Under the pieces are notes generated by a model. The model saw only the letters and a list, made by a program, of their open reading frames with translations, was not told the DNA's origin and made no database searches. From positions 992,001 to 1,056,000 of the forward strand of contig JAKEKT010000001.1 of assembly GCA_021495925.1 (NCBI GenBank): a DNA stretch of 64,000 nucleotides. Reading direction: 5' to 3'. A program made the position numbers and the translations under genes. This document shows, piece by piece, positions 21,542 to 33,700 of the stretch; position 1 is the first letter of the stretch, and the number at the start of each line of letters is the position of its first letter. The DNA is from Diplodia intermedia (Eukaryota; Ascomycota; Dothideomycetes; Botryosphaeriales; Botryosphaeriaceae).

Positions 21542-23788
21542 ACTCGGAGGAGGTGCAAGGCGAGTTCGCTGTGGGGGGAGCTGGAGAAGGCGGGGAGGGC
21601 GTGTATCTGCGCAAGCTTGCGTTGTTGGGGTCAGCCGCGCTGTTGTTTACTTTTCGCCTAAACCGACGGCCGTGCTGCCAGGCCGACCGGACAACCTGGT
21701 GCACGTGACTTGAGACTCCGCCCGAGGACCGGCTCGTCTGACCCCGACGGCGCCGTCTCCATCGGCTGGCGGAGACGCATGGAAGCCGATCTATCGCAAC
21801 TGGCGAACATTCCGGCCCACTGGCCCGTCTGCAGCGTTGGAACGGGCCCCCGGCCAGCACGGCGGATGTACACAGTACACCACACGCGGTATGACGGGCA
21901 CCGCCAGAAAACCGGTACTTGCACTGCTGGAGCTCATCATTTCCCGCCGGGGCAATCCGGTGCTCTTCCGTTGACGAAAGGCGTTTCCCGCCGTCGACAG
22001 GCCGGCTCGTGCGGCCGAGTCAAAGGTTCCGGCTGGCACCAGGCCGCAGCCCAACCGTCACTTCCTTGGCTGCAGAGAGCAGATCAGAGTTTGATTGCAG
22101 TCTCGATGTGGGCGCCGCTTTGCTTCTTCGTGGCAGCCGGCGCCTCTCAGCCCACGGCACAGCACTGCGATTCCACGACGGTGCAGACGGAATATTGCTT
22201 CAGACGGGAAGCTGCCGAGCGGTGTCACATTGGCGGTTGTCTGCGCGCGTGCGTGGCCAGCGCTGCACCGCCAGCATGTCTTCGTCTACGATCGGGCGAG
22301 TCAGAGCCTGCCAGTGGGCTGCAGCTTTTCTCCGCACGAGGGTCCAGAAAGCTCGGTCTGCAGTGACGGAGCAGTGCCTGAAGCGAGCGCTCTTGCAGCG
22401 TGAGGTGGTATGGGTACCCTCGTCCCGTCGTGACGTGCTGTCACCGGCGCTGCCTTGCTCAACGGTCGCGACCGCGCCTCCAATATGTACCGGCCGTTAC
22501 AAGCGCGACGGTCGAGCCAGGCTGCGGCCTCGCGGACGCTTAGCCTTCGCGCGCATTTCGTCACTCGAAGACCCTGGGCTGAGAAGCGATTGGGGTTTCT
22601 TCGCATGCCACTCTGCGCGCCGGCGCCGGCGGCAGCGCTCTCCGCATGCGCTGGGCCGCTGGCAGCGATACGCCTGCTGGCCGCAGCTGGCATGGAGTAG
22701 TGCTCGGCCCGCCTGCGCGATCCCGTGCCCAGCCTCCTAGAAGGCCGCGATCCAGGGGTATCGCACGCGTTCAGGGACGCCTGATGGCTGGAGTCTCTGC
22801 CGTTCAGCAGTGGGGCCGCGACAAGATTTGTGCTCCTTTCTGGGCGGACCGGGCCACGGGCTGGCTCTGATTGGCAGCAGGCATGCAGAGCGGTTCCTGG
22901 CTGTACATACGACAAGGATGCAAGTCGCACAGCACGAGACTGCTCAGGCACGGCGCCTGCTCGCCACCTGGGGGCATGGCATCCGCGCCGCGCCTAGCTC
23001 TTCCACCCCGTACCTATCTGCCAGCCCGCGCGCGAGCAACGCCTCGGACGGCCGGCGCGCCACGGCGCCACCACCGCGAGGGTACGAGGGCGAGGCCGGC
23101 AGGCGCAGGCGGATGGCGGCGGGCTCGCGATCGCCGCCGCGACAATGCGCTCGCAACGGCGACGGGGCGTGAACGGGGCAGTAAGTGCACGCGGAGCCTT
23201 CCCTTGGCTTTGGGCCCGGTACAGCGCAGTGCAGCCGTACGCCGCCAATGGCTGGGCGCGATGTCAGCAGAAGGCTGGCCGGGCTTTGCAGCGTTTGGGC
23301 GTGGGGCCGCGTGCTGGGGCGCCATCGTTACAGCGATCATACTGTGTAGCTCTCTGGCAGACGGGGCTCTGGAGCGCAGCGCGCAGCCTGGCCAGCGCCG
23401 ACTCGTCTGCCGCCGTTCTTCTTGCTTTTGCCCTTGCAGTGTGACTGTTTTTCGCCTGTCGCCGCGCCCTTGCTTTGCGACGTCTCAACCATGCGTGCAC
23501 CCCCAAGTGCACTTCCTCCTACAAATCCACACTCGCCACATACGCAACCCACGCTCGTTCTCGCCTCCACCTGCTGCATGCTACCCTCCCTCTGCCATCC
23601 CAGCTTTCCGTCACATGAACCACCTCCGCGCGCCATGCTCTAGAGTGCGCCACTCCGCCAACTGCCAATTTCCGCCCACCGCGCTCCCCTGCTACATCAT
23701 ACATCTTCGTTCGCCTTGACGCCTGAAGTCCGCGCATGCTTCGACCTCCTCTCGCCCCGGGATCGCCGCGCCGCCAGCGACCGTCTCC
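21542..23788. other. GC-rich intergenic region between divergent genes
   Basis: 2.25 kb. Contains the nuf2 promoter (CACGTGA at 21702-21708) and the likely promoter and 5' UTR of the 864-residue protein gene. Long frames occur on both strands (for example 21919-22740 and 22871-23719, +), but they are rich in Arg, Ala, Ser and Cys and overlap each other, as expected of GC-rich non-coding DNA. Confidence 0.5.
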
Positions 23789-26383
23789 ATGCCAGTCTGG
23801 CCCTTCGGCAGGCGGAAGGCGCGCCGGTCCAGGCCTAACCCTGACGGCCCTGTGCCCGTGCCTGAAGGGAAGAGGCCTGTAAGCCCATATACGCCTGGCC
23901 CAGGCCCACTAACAACGGACCCCCATGATCCCGCGCGACGCCCGAGCCGGAGATCAAGGCGACGGACCAAAAGGAGGGCCTCCACTGATAGTGGCAGTGC
24001 GTCACGCACGCGGGATAAGGAGAGGGCAACTGCTGCGCCGTCGCGCCTCGAATTGAATGCTGAGCGTCGCCCAATGGCTTCGAGCAGCCCCGACGACATC
24101 ACCGCGCTGCCAGTCGCCCATGCGCTTCACACCAGCCCTCACCTCAGACCCGCCCTGCGCAACGACGCCGACATACCCTACAACTTCCAACCAAATGCTC
24201 ACATGCAGGCTGGCTCACATACAAGTCTACAGCCTTCGGGCAGCCACCGATCCAAGCTTCAGAAGCGCGCTTCGAAAGACGGTCCGCCGAGGAGAAAGTC
24301 AACCAAGAAACGTAAGGACGACCACGTTCGCGAGGAGGAGATCCGAGCTATGAGCGCCCCCATTGCCATCAAGCGACCGGCACCCCAGTCCGGCAATATG
24401 ATGCGTCGCGACAGCAAAAAGATCCGCAGAGGCTTCAGCAGACACTTTGAGAATCGGCCCACCTCCGATGTCTCCCTACCTGTGGCAGACTCAATCCAGT
24501 CGTCAATGACGGGTAGCTCGGAAATGCTGTCAACCTCATACAAGGTCAGCGCGCTTGATGTCTTCGCTCCTAGACCCACTATCCGCTATTCGAGCAGCCC
24601 ACCTGTCTACAATTGGCAACATCATGCCGCCGAACGTGCCAATGACGTTTCGCGATCCAACTCGCAGCGACAGAGAATCAGCAAGGAAGCTCTTAAAGAG
24701 AGCAAGACCATAGACGATTTGGCGGATGACATGGATGCCGGGACACTGAGGGAATTGATGGAGAGGGATCAAAGAAGAAAAGAACGGAAAAGGAAAGCGG
24801 ATGAAGAACGCCTACGCCGGAAGCTTGAGAAGAGAGCAGAAAAGCAGCGCCTGAAGGAGTCCAACAGAGAGCAGGCGGCCGCTGCAAGGGCCGATGCTGA
24901 GCTCGATGCGGCGATGGGACTTGGGATTGAGGATAGGAGTTCTGGTAAAGAAGTGGCTCGGGATGGTCACGCTCCTAGAATTGACACCACCACGCCTGCG
25001 ATACCGCCACCAAAACCCGTCGAAACGACCTCGTCGCCCGTCAAGACGCCAGTCGATGATCCTGTCGTAGATACCGCTCGGACTGTTCGTTATCCGCAGG
25101 CCTCTCAGACTCTGTCTCCCCCGACCTCGCCTGTTCACCAACATGTTCGAGGCTCTTCGAACGTGTCAGACCTCCCCGAGTTGACTCAGGAGGTCACCCC
25201 GTCTGCCATGCAGCCGTCCACCATCAGTCGCAATTCCTCACTCAGCCGTAGACGAAGTTCCGAGGTCAGCAAACGCGGCGGCTGGTGGTCTACCTTCAGA
25301 CGCCGCCCTTCGGCTCTGCTGAAGAGGAGGTCGGTCGATCAGACTACTAATGTTACTGCGCCGTCGGACATCTCCTTCTCCAACACATCTAGAGAATCTA
25401 TGGGTCGCCAGGCGCTACCTGCTCATCTCGTGCACCAACCTGTCCGCAAGGTATCTGGCACCCCGGTGCGCACCATGTCAAAGTTTCGCGAGGACCTCCC
25501 CGAGAGGATGCCGCTCTCACCGCCTGATTCAAGGGTGCAGTCCCCCGAAGTTGTTTCCGCCAAAGCTCTCGCTGCGCGTAGAGGCCTTTCCGAGACTCCA
25601 GATACCCATGAGCTTGAAGGGCCAACATCTCTGGAAGATGGCACAGGAAAGCTCCGGACTGACTCGCCCATCAATCCTACTGGTAGGACGTCGGCACTCA
25701 TGTCGACCTCTCTTGCTTCGGTCGACTCGGAAGGCTCGTGGCTCTCTGGCAAGCCCGCCAAGCGCGGCTCTAGGGTCATGCGTAGCAGCTACGGCTCGTC
25801 GTTCAGGAAACCACGAGAGGACTGGAATGCATCTTACGAGGAGCTTGGAATCCCCGATGACGAGTACTTCCGTAGACTCACCCCCGGCCCAGAAGAAACC
25901 TGGAATGTACCAAATCACGAGGTCCAGCGCAGGGCGAGCAGCGTTGCTCTCGCAAACAACACCGATGCTGGAGCTGAAGACGATGAAGACGAAGACGACG
26001 TGCCTAGCCCTGAGGAGACAGTCGTGCATGACTCCATTGTCAGAAAACCCACGGTTGTTCATCGCCAGGCGCGTGCCAAGTCCGTGGAAGGTCTCCTTAG
26101 CTTCTTCCCCGACGAGGCAGAAAACACTTCGGCTGGCGGCGAGGCAATGGAAGGAGTTGTTCCTGCAACGCCCGTCAGTGACAGGTCAGACAGCCCAGCA
26201 GGTCTCGAGGAAAGTCCCGAGGTCACGGTACACCGTGCTTCGAGTGTCAACCTGTCCAAGGGACACGCTCGGCAATTCAGCGGAAGCAGCGCGAAACTCC
26301 TGGACATCAGGTCCAGCCGCAGTTCAATTGACGCAAAGAGGGCGAGCGCAACCTCGCAGGTTTCCCCCGACCCTCAGTCATAA
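23789..26383 (+). CDS. Large, mostly disordered protein of unknown function
   Basis: Single exon, 864 residues; no family recognised. It begins MPVWPFGRRKARRSRPNPDG, a short hydrophobic-basic start. Then come basic Ser/Pro-rich sequence, a highly charged helical stretch at about 310-378 (MDAGTLRELMERDQRRKERK onward, likely single helix or coiled coil), a long Ser/Thr/Pro region, and at about 685-710 a block with more sequence character (REDWNASYEELGIPDDEYFR). An acidic patch (DAGAEDDEDEDDVPSPEE) follows. There is no signal peptide, membrane segment or enzyme motif. RRxS-type strings (RRRSSE, KRRSVD, RRASS) suggest basophilic-kinase sites, which would suit a scaffold or cortex protein; that is inference. 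The lack of introns across 2.6 kb supports one frame. Confidence 0.8.
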   Translation: MPVWPFGRRKARRSRPNPDGPVPVPEGKRPVSPYTPGPGPLTTDPHDPARRPSRRSRRRTKRRASTDSGSASRTRDKERATAAPSRLELNAERRPMASSSPDDITALPVAHALHTSPHLRPALRNDADIPYNFQPNAHMQAGSHTSLQPSGSHRSKLQKRASKDGPPRRKSTKKRKDDHVREEEIRAMSAPIAIKRPAPQSGNMMRRDSKKIRRGFSRHFENRPTSDVSLPVADSIQSSMTGSSEMLSTSYKVSALDVFAPRPTIRYSSSPPVYNWQHHAAERANDVSRSNSQRQRISKEALKESKTIDDLADDMDAGTLRELMERDQRRKERKRKADEERLRRKLEKRAEKQRLKESNREQAAAARADAELDAAMGLGIEDRSSGKEVARDGHAPRIDTTTPAIPPPKPVETTSSPVKTPVDDPVVDTARTVRYPQASQTLSPPTSPVHQHVRGSSNVSDLPELTQEVTPSAMQPSTISRNSSLSRRRSSEVSKRGGWWSTFRRRPSALLKRRSVDQTTNVTAPSDISFSNTSRESMGRQALPAHLVHQPVRKVSGTPVRTMSKFREDLPERMPLSPPDSRVQSPEVVSAKALAARRGLSETPDTHELEGPTSLEDGTGKLRTDSPINPTGRTSALMSTSLASVDSEGSWLSGKPAKRGSRVMRSSYGSSFRKPREDWNASYEELGIPDDEYFRRLTPGPEETWNVPNHEVQRRASSVALANNTDAGAEDDEDEDDVPSPEETVVHDSIVRKPTVVHRQARAKSVEGLLSFFPDEAENTSAGGEAMEGVVPATPVSDRSDSPAGLEESPEVTVHRASSVNLSKGHARQFSGSSAKLLDIRSSRSSIDAKRASATSQVSPDPQS

Positions 26384-28787
26384 GACATACAGTCGTAGGC
26401 AGTGTCCAAAAGTTGGATCAATCGCCTTGAGGTGGAGTGTTGGTGAAATCAGACATGTCACTCGTTCCACATTTCCTTATCTCAATCTGGCCGCTTTTGG
26501 CTACTATCACCAGGACTGACCCCCGAGACACTCATTAAACATTTCCTTTTTATTGTGTCTCTGAAAGACCAATACTCTCTTACATCACCGAAAACTCGAA
26601 AAAAAAAGAAACGTCCTGTCTGAAATTACCAACACCCCCCTTCTGGCGAGCTACCCACCATCGACATCTACACTACTTCTATTCGTCTTGACTGGGCGAG
26701 GATATGGCATGCGTCGGTCGTATCACCTCTTAGCATCACACTGTTGCGCTGTGGGCTTATTTTGTCTTTTGGAACTTTCCGTGGCGGCTATCATTTTTCA
26801 TCTGCAATTATCGACTTTGTTGCCATTTACTTTGGCACCTTTCTTGACGCTTCAGCGGGAGGATCTGGAGTGGCGTGTCTTTTTTTTTTTTTTTTTTTTT
26901 TCCAATGAGCGGCTCTGTCATTACTCTAGCCGGTCTCTGAGCGAGCAAGCGACTGTGCATATTGCATGCCCGCTGCTGCTGGCTGGTCGTTCGACACTTC
27001 ATTCGTTGACGCGAAAGCGCTTCCCCTTTGTCATGGCCGCGTCTTTCGAACTGGTTGGGGTAGAGGTATCGTAATGCTGTTACTCTGCTATTAGCGGGTT
27101 TTAGACGGCAAAGGAGCTCTTGCGGTTTAGTTTTTGGTTTTGGTTGCTTTTCGTTCCGCAGTAGGCTGATCGGCATTTACACACCGTTTCCAGCGCTTTT
27201 GGGAGGAGTTCATACAGCTGGAAGGATAAGCTGGGAGGGAAAGGATTGTGGTCTTTGATGTTTTGGCTTTTGCTTGAGGATACCTCTGTTGCGAATATTG
27301 TCGCACAAAATCTGTAGTTGTAGTCGTAGTACCTTTCTTCCCGCGTTCCTCTAGTTTCCCAGAGCTTCCCTTTGAACGAAGCTGCTACGGCTGAATCAAT
27401 TTTGCACGCACAACACTGGGCATGGAGCTATAACGTGGTGAACGGACGATGGACCCAGCGCACAATGACGTTGACCTCACACCATTTTACCAAATCAAGC
27501 GAGGTGGCTTACGTTGAATAGAGTGTGGATTTCGTAAGCTGTGCCACCCGAGGGCATACGAAAGTCGTGGTGATGTGCTGTGTACAACAGTGGGAGCTCG
27601 GCCAGGGTCCCCTTCTAACGCGCATGGTAAGGCAGCCATGGCGGGGCGATGACGCTAGCGGGGGTTGACTGGCTTCAGCCGATGGTTTGACAGTGATGAG
27701 GAGTGAAACACCCCGGTATGCTTCAGATAGATGGCCGCGTCGTTGAGGGTCGAGAACACGAATGACGACACAACACTATCCATCCGTCGGAGGGAGGTTC
27801 TCTTGTCATCTTCTTACGCCGAAGGTGGGATCCAGGGCCGGGGGGCCGGGGGCCGGGATGGGGCGCCGAGGTGTTATAAGGCTCTTCGCCCCCATGAGAG
27901 GCTCAGCAGCTTTGAATCTCAGCATGCTCGGCCTTGTCGATAGGCTGCAGTATAGTCCGTAGTCCGCGATGGGTGTCCACGGAGTTGTCACTGCCGATTT
28001 CGGCAAACGAGGTATGTGAGTGCTTGCTAATCACACGTGGTCGGCCATGCCGCCGTCGGAACTTGGGAGATCGGCCTCGCGGTGACCTCACGGCGGCTGA
28101 CTGGACGGCCCCAGACCGGGTTGAGGCGAATGAGCAGTGAGGTGCTGCTTCGCCGCCCCAACTAGCTAGCAGCAGACATGACATTGCATCAGCCCAGTGC
28201 AGCGCAGCGCCGGGCAGCAGAGCCGAGGCAGGGCACATGCACGACAAACAGTCGGGGTAACCGGCATGGCGTTGGAGTAGCTACGAGTAGCGAGTAGTAT
28301 CAGCACTGCGAGCAGCACCGGAAGAAGGCAGCGCGCTCTCGGATCACGTCATTAGTGAGGGGCGGCCGTCGGTCTGGCTGGTCGGCCGCTTTGAAATACA
28401 CCTGCGCCCGAGCATCACCCATCACCGCCGTCAACACGCCGCCTTTCTCGCGACACGCTCCATCTCCGAACTTCACCCCCCACTGAGCAGACTGTGAGTG
28501 CCCTTTCCCTTCGCTTTGTGCCCTGCGTACCTGCCCTGCCACGCTGCCACGGCGCTGGCCCGCTGCGTGCGCTGCCCGCCTGCCCGCCTGCCCGCGCTGC
28601 CCCTCACTCACTGCCCGGCTGCGGCTGCGGCTGCGGCGAAATTTCACGTCTCGCCCGCCGCTCGACCTCCGCTGAACAATCCGCATTCCACCCCATCCAG
28701 CATCTTCCAAAACACAGATTTATCATCTGCTTTCTTTGTGTACATACGTCACCACTATTTAACCGCGCCTTCGCCCTCATCTGCCAC
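26384..28787. other. Intergenic region with a T tract
   Basis: 2.4 kb with no supported gene. A run of 22 T lies at 26880-26901. Just before the thioredoxin start the sequence has GC-rich low complexity (GCCCGCCT repeats near 28575-28600 and CTGCGG repeats near 28619-28640). The open frame 26688-27074 (+) reads through the T tract as poly-Phe and is rejected. Confidence 0.5.
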
Positions 28788-29427
28788 ATGTCTTTCAGCG
28801 CTGCAACTTTGAGAAGGCCTTTGCTTACCGCCGCGCTGCGTCTGCGTGCTCCAGTCTCCACCGTCGCCCGTCCATCTCTCTTCAACGCCACCCGCGTCCA
28901 ACCTGCCATCTGCTCCAAGCGACTATTCCAATCCTCAACCTCCAGAATGGGTGTGCACAACCTCTCCAAGTACGTGCTGCCCGCTCGACCCCCACCGTCG
29001 GCCCGTTCGTCGACATGACGTACGCCTATACAACATGAGCAAATGCTGATGGATCCCGTGTTGCAGCAAGTCTGAATGGGACTCGGCCCTGCAGGCGCCC
29101 GATCTCGTCGTCCTCGACTGCTTCGCGACGTGGTGCGGTCCTTGCAAGGTCATTGCTCCCCAGGTCGTCAAGTAAGCACGCATCCGTCCTTTATCCGACG
29201 AATTTCATGTACTGAGACATGCCTTTGCCAGGTTCTCCGAGGCGTACCCCAACGCCAAGTTCTACAAGCTTGACGTCGACGAGGTTCCCGATGTCGCCCA
29301 GGAGCTCGGCATCCGTGCCATGCCCACCTTCCTTCTCTTCAAGGGCGGCGAGAAGGTCGGTGAGGTTGTCGGCGCCAACCCCAAGGCTCTCGAGGCTGCC
29401 ATCAAGCAGCAGCTCGGCGAGGCTTAA
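28788..29427 (+). CDS. Thioredoxin with mitochondrial-type N-terminal extension
   Basis: Small dithiol-disulfide oxidoreductase. Three exons (28788-28969, 29067-29171, 29232-29427) join in frame to 160 residues. The thioredoxin fold is residues about 56-160 with active site WCGPC (C84, C87), the cis-Pro loop AMPTFLLFKGG, and DVDEVPDVAQELGI between them. The first 53 residues (MSFSAATLRRPLLTAALRLR onward) are Arg/Ser/Ala-rich without acids, a good mitochondrial presequence. A second Met (M54, in STSRMGVHNLS) sits exactly where cytosolic fungal thioredoxins begin. One gene could therefore supply both compartments by alternative starts; this is inference. If M1 is used only rarely, the main product would be an ordinary cytosolic thioredoxin of 107 residues. 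Confidence 0.93.
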
Positions 29428-30769
29428 ATGCATGCCACCCCATCGTCGACGAACGGCACGGTGACGTTAGGAGGAATTTTAATGGCAGAGAAAAGTCTTC
29501 GGTCCGGCTGCCTGGTGCTTGCAGGTGCAATTTCGCTGTGGAGCCATGGCGGCCGTGTCCATCCGGTTCATATGGTCGAACAGATCATCTTAGAGTGCAC
29601 GAACTTCCGGCAATGCATTGATGGATTAGATATTCCCCTTAGTCGGCAATTGGAGGCTTGCTCAAGTGAACCTTTTGGACCGGGTTAGTGAGTGACGTGC
29701 TATACGTGAGAGGAATGCACCATCGGGATATTCGAGTTTCTTGCTAAGTATCGACACTTCTGCTAATGTCTCAACAGGCTGGTACTAATAGCGACAACGA
29801 CTTTGACATGGTACCTTTCTGGTTGAGTGGGAGATATTCGAAGTTGTGGGGCGTTGCGCGCAGTCTAGGGCCCACCGTGTAAACGACTATTCACGGCCTC
29901 GGACTGTAAGCTACTCGCACGTGCGTCAATAATGTACTGATGATGGTCAGTATCCCTGTCCAGCCTCAACAACTCCTTGACCGTGGCTCACGGCCCGTAC
30001 CCACTCCAGCTCTCCTTGCTTTGTGAGGACACTGGAAGGCGATTCTCAATTAAGAAAGACGGTCGCTAGAGGGACTGGGCTCCTCAGCTATTCTGCCGGC
30101 GTCCGTATCCATCATTCGACAAATTCGGCTTTGCTTGCGCCAAACTATGGTACGGGCGGTTGCTCTCGACCAGAGCGGGCCGTCCCTTAAACCATGGCTT
30201 GAGATCCAACTTTTCAACGGCAGCCCAACCAGAAGTTCCATTCATTATCCATGCGCAGCAACAGTTGTAATGTCTGGGGCTGTCAGGCGGCAAGCCGTCC
30301 GTAGCTCGTTTCTACGGATGGTGGACAGGTGCTGCTACAAAGAATTGGGTCCACAGCAACGGCCTGGTACCTCCTCACTCCAGATCTCTTCCCTTCTCCA
30401 GAATTGTGCGCGCGTCCCCGCACTTCTCTCGTCTCCATGGAAATCGGCGCCCTTGCGCATAAGTCCAACCACTGTATGACCGCCTCCTTGCTACATCTCC
30501 ACATACTCATACCCCTCCAAGAAAAAAAAGACTCAGGATGACACCTTCAATGTCCTCTCTCGGAGTAGCATACACAGGAGAAACGACGCCAAGTATTTGC
30601 ACGAATCCGCCTGAGTTATCTAGTGTACCAAGTCACGAGATGTTGGGGAATACATCGTAGCACAAAAGGCCGTCTTCTCTTCTCTTCCATCCGGACTTCT
30701 CATTTTGCACCCGTTTGATTCTTTCCGGCTGTTTTTGATACACTCTAAGCACTTGCTGCATCCGTTGCT
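29428..30769. other. Intergenic region
   Basis: 1.34 kb between two genes on the same strand: thioredoxin 3' UTR and the promoter of the wall-protein gene. No convincing open frame or motif. Confidence 0.45.
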
Positions 30770-33700
30770 ATGCACGACGCGGCGATGGTCCGAGTAGGGC
30801 TCCTTGGCCTGCCGCTCCTGTCCGCCAGGGCATGGGCGTTGCCGCCAACAGGTATGTGTTTCTCAAGCTCGCATATTGGGGTTGAACTAGGCGGGCTCAC
30901 ATTATCCAGCGTGGGGCCATTCAGCTTTCTCCGCAAGAGACGTGCAGGTATGTGATGCCACAACACTGATATGACGAATGTCCACCCAAGAAACTCACGC
31001 TTCTCTAGAGCGGTGTTCAGTGTCCAACAGACGACGGTGCGATTTATGAGGCGACCAACAACGTCAAACTGAAGATCCAGTGCAATGTCGTTTATCCTGG
31101 TGGCCGCTACACGTCCCTCGCGGTCGACTCATACGAGGCGTGCCTGGAAGGCTGTTCCCAAGAGCCTCTCTGCAAAGGCGTTTCCTTTTTTTCGGGCGTC
31201 GGCATCTGCCACCTGCAAAGCGCAACCGCCAGCACGGGAGACAACAAAGACGTCTGGAGTGCCGTCCGCGACGACGGTTCCGAGCCTGATGCGTCCCCGT
31301 CCCCCACTTCGGAAGGGAGCGGCGAAGGAAGCCCGACGCCCGCCGGCATCACCTGCGGCGCAGACAACCAGCAGACGCGCAGCTCTCCGGGAGGCAAGGC
31401 GTACACGATCGAATGCGGCTTCGACTACATGTACGGCGACACACCGGGGCGCGGGCCGGCTTGGGTCGCCCGCTTCGAGGACTGCCTCGGCGCCTGCGAC
31501 CTCTACCCCGACTGCGGTGCCGTTGCCTACGACCACTCGTACGAGGGGCGCATCAAGCCCTGCTACATCAAGGACCAGGCCAATCTGGGCGTGCCTAACC
31601 CGAAATTTTGGGGCGCGAGGCGCCAGGACTCTTCGGATAACGGAGGCTTGACCAGCGCCCAAGCGTCTACCGTTGGAACGGCCACAAGCACCACGGCCGC
31701 TGACCCGCCGGCGACCGAGTCGGCGTCTACCGATGGCGGTAGTGGGCCTGCTACTAATGGCACCAAACTTACTCGCCACCGGTACGGTAAGTCGGATACA
31801 ATGTCTCGCACCCGTAGCGGTGGGTCGGGGAGGCCTACCACAAGGTCTCGCACCCGCACCAGCCGGCCGGGCATCTATGCCAGGGACGCAACGACGTCGA
31901 CTCTGACTGAGTCTGGGGATGCCACCACACAGTTGGTCGTGGTTGTCCCCGCACAGTCTACTTCGCAGCTTCCGGAGTCTGGGGGTGCTACCACACAGTC
32001 GGTCGTGGTCGTCCCCGCCCAGTCTACTTCGCAGCTTCCGGAGTCGGCGAGTGCCTCGGCGTCCGATCCTGCTGAATCCCAGGGGCCTGTCACCCAGACT
32101 CTCCCAATCCAGTCTGAACAACGTACGACTGGGCCCGCCTCCAGCGAGTTTGAACAGCCTACAACCGGGACTGTTGACACGGGATCCGAAACATCTACGT
32201 CTCAGAGGCTGCTCACCCAGACCCGCTCAAGTGAACCTGAACCGCTTACGACCGACAGCCGTCCCACCCAGTCTGAGGGGCCACTCACTCAGACCCGTTC
32301 AAGCGGAACTGATGGGCCGCTTACCCAGACCCGCTCAAGTGAGGCTGAATCACCTACAAACGACTTCCGTACCACGGAATCTGAAAGACCCACAAATCAG
32401 ACACGCTCCACAGAACCCGAACGGCCTACCGCCACGACTCAGCCCTCGGAATCCGGAGGACCAAGCTCGACAGACTCCGTAGCACTCACCACTCGCTCTT
32501 CAGTAACGGAATCCGCCGTTGACGGGCCCACCTCCCGACCTGAAAGTGGCACGTCTGAAGGACCCGAGGTGTCTACGAGAACGTTCACCAGGACTGCCAC
32601 CAGGACGGATACCAGGACCCTAACTCGTACTCGTACTCGGACAAGGTCGCCCACTTCTCTTCCGCCTCCCAGCTCTGAAGCGCCAGCTTCTACGGTGGTC
32701 GCCGATCCTCCTCCCAGCTCTGAAGCGCCAGCTTCTACGGTGGTAGTCGAACCTTCTCCCAGCAATATAAGGACCGTGACTACCCGCAGGTCTTCGTCCA
32801 CCCCCGGTATAAGCACATCGTGTACAAAAATTACGCCTACCCCTGCGTGTACTTGGCACTATACGGGGGAGATCACTGGTCCCTGCGCGACAAATATCAA
32901 CGGGCCTGTCAACAACTTGAACCAGGGCATCAGTGAGCGGGATGGCCCCGTCCTTCACAAGATCCGTGCTGCCAGGTCTCTCTCGGACGCCTCCGACATT
33001 CATGACGAAGTTCCGTACAAGATCCAGCAGCGATTTGAGCAACATGAGATAAACTACTGGCTGCCAAGAGGCTCTGAATTTTACTATGCCAAGCTCTGCA
33101 AGAGCTGCGCGGTCACCCGTGTGGTTGCCAGCACTGGCACATACCCAGGTACCCCCGAGTGTGACACTTGCGAACCTCCGATAATGCAAGCTCGCGCTGG
33201 AGCTGCCACATACAAGACCACCCAGGAGGATGGCATCTGCGCTCAGATCGAATTCTCCCGTCCGACGTGCATAAGTTGCAACGAGAAGCAGGAGCACCAT
33301 TTCTGGGTGCCGAAACAAAAACTACGATCGCCTGTGAATACACCACGACCGCCTATGGATACACCTGAGCCTCCTGTGTACTCAACGCCGCCTGTGTACT
33401 CACAACCCTCCGTATACTCATCAGAGCCTCCTGTTTATTCACTCGGGCCTCCTGTGTATATATCAGAGCCTCCTATGTATTCACCCGAGTATTCTGTATT
33501 TTCACCTGAGCCTTCTGTGTTTTCACCCGAGCCTTCTGTGTTTTTACCCGAGCCTCCTGTACATTCAACGCCGTCCTGCCCGACACCTTGCCCCGAGCCT
33601 TGCCCATGCAGCCAGCAGCCGCAGCCGCAGTCGCCAGTTCCGGATACTGTGACATGTCTGTCTTGTATAGAGACACCAGTCTACTACCCTACCACTCTTG

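Noticed and set aside
21919..23719. Several 200-280 codon frames between nuf2 and the 864-residue protein gene
   Set aside because: Overlapping frames on both strands, Arg/Ala/Cys-rich, no splice-consistent extension or family motif; expected from high GC.
26688..27074. 128-codon + strand frame
   Set aside because: Runs through the 22-base T tract as poly-Phe; no homology-like features.
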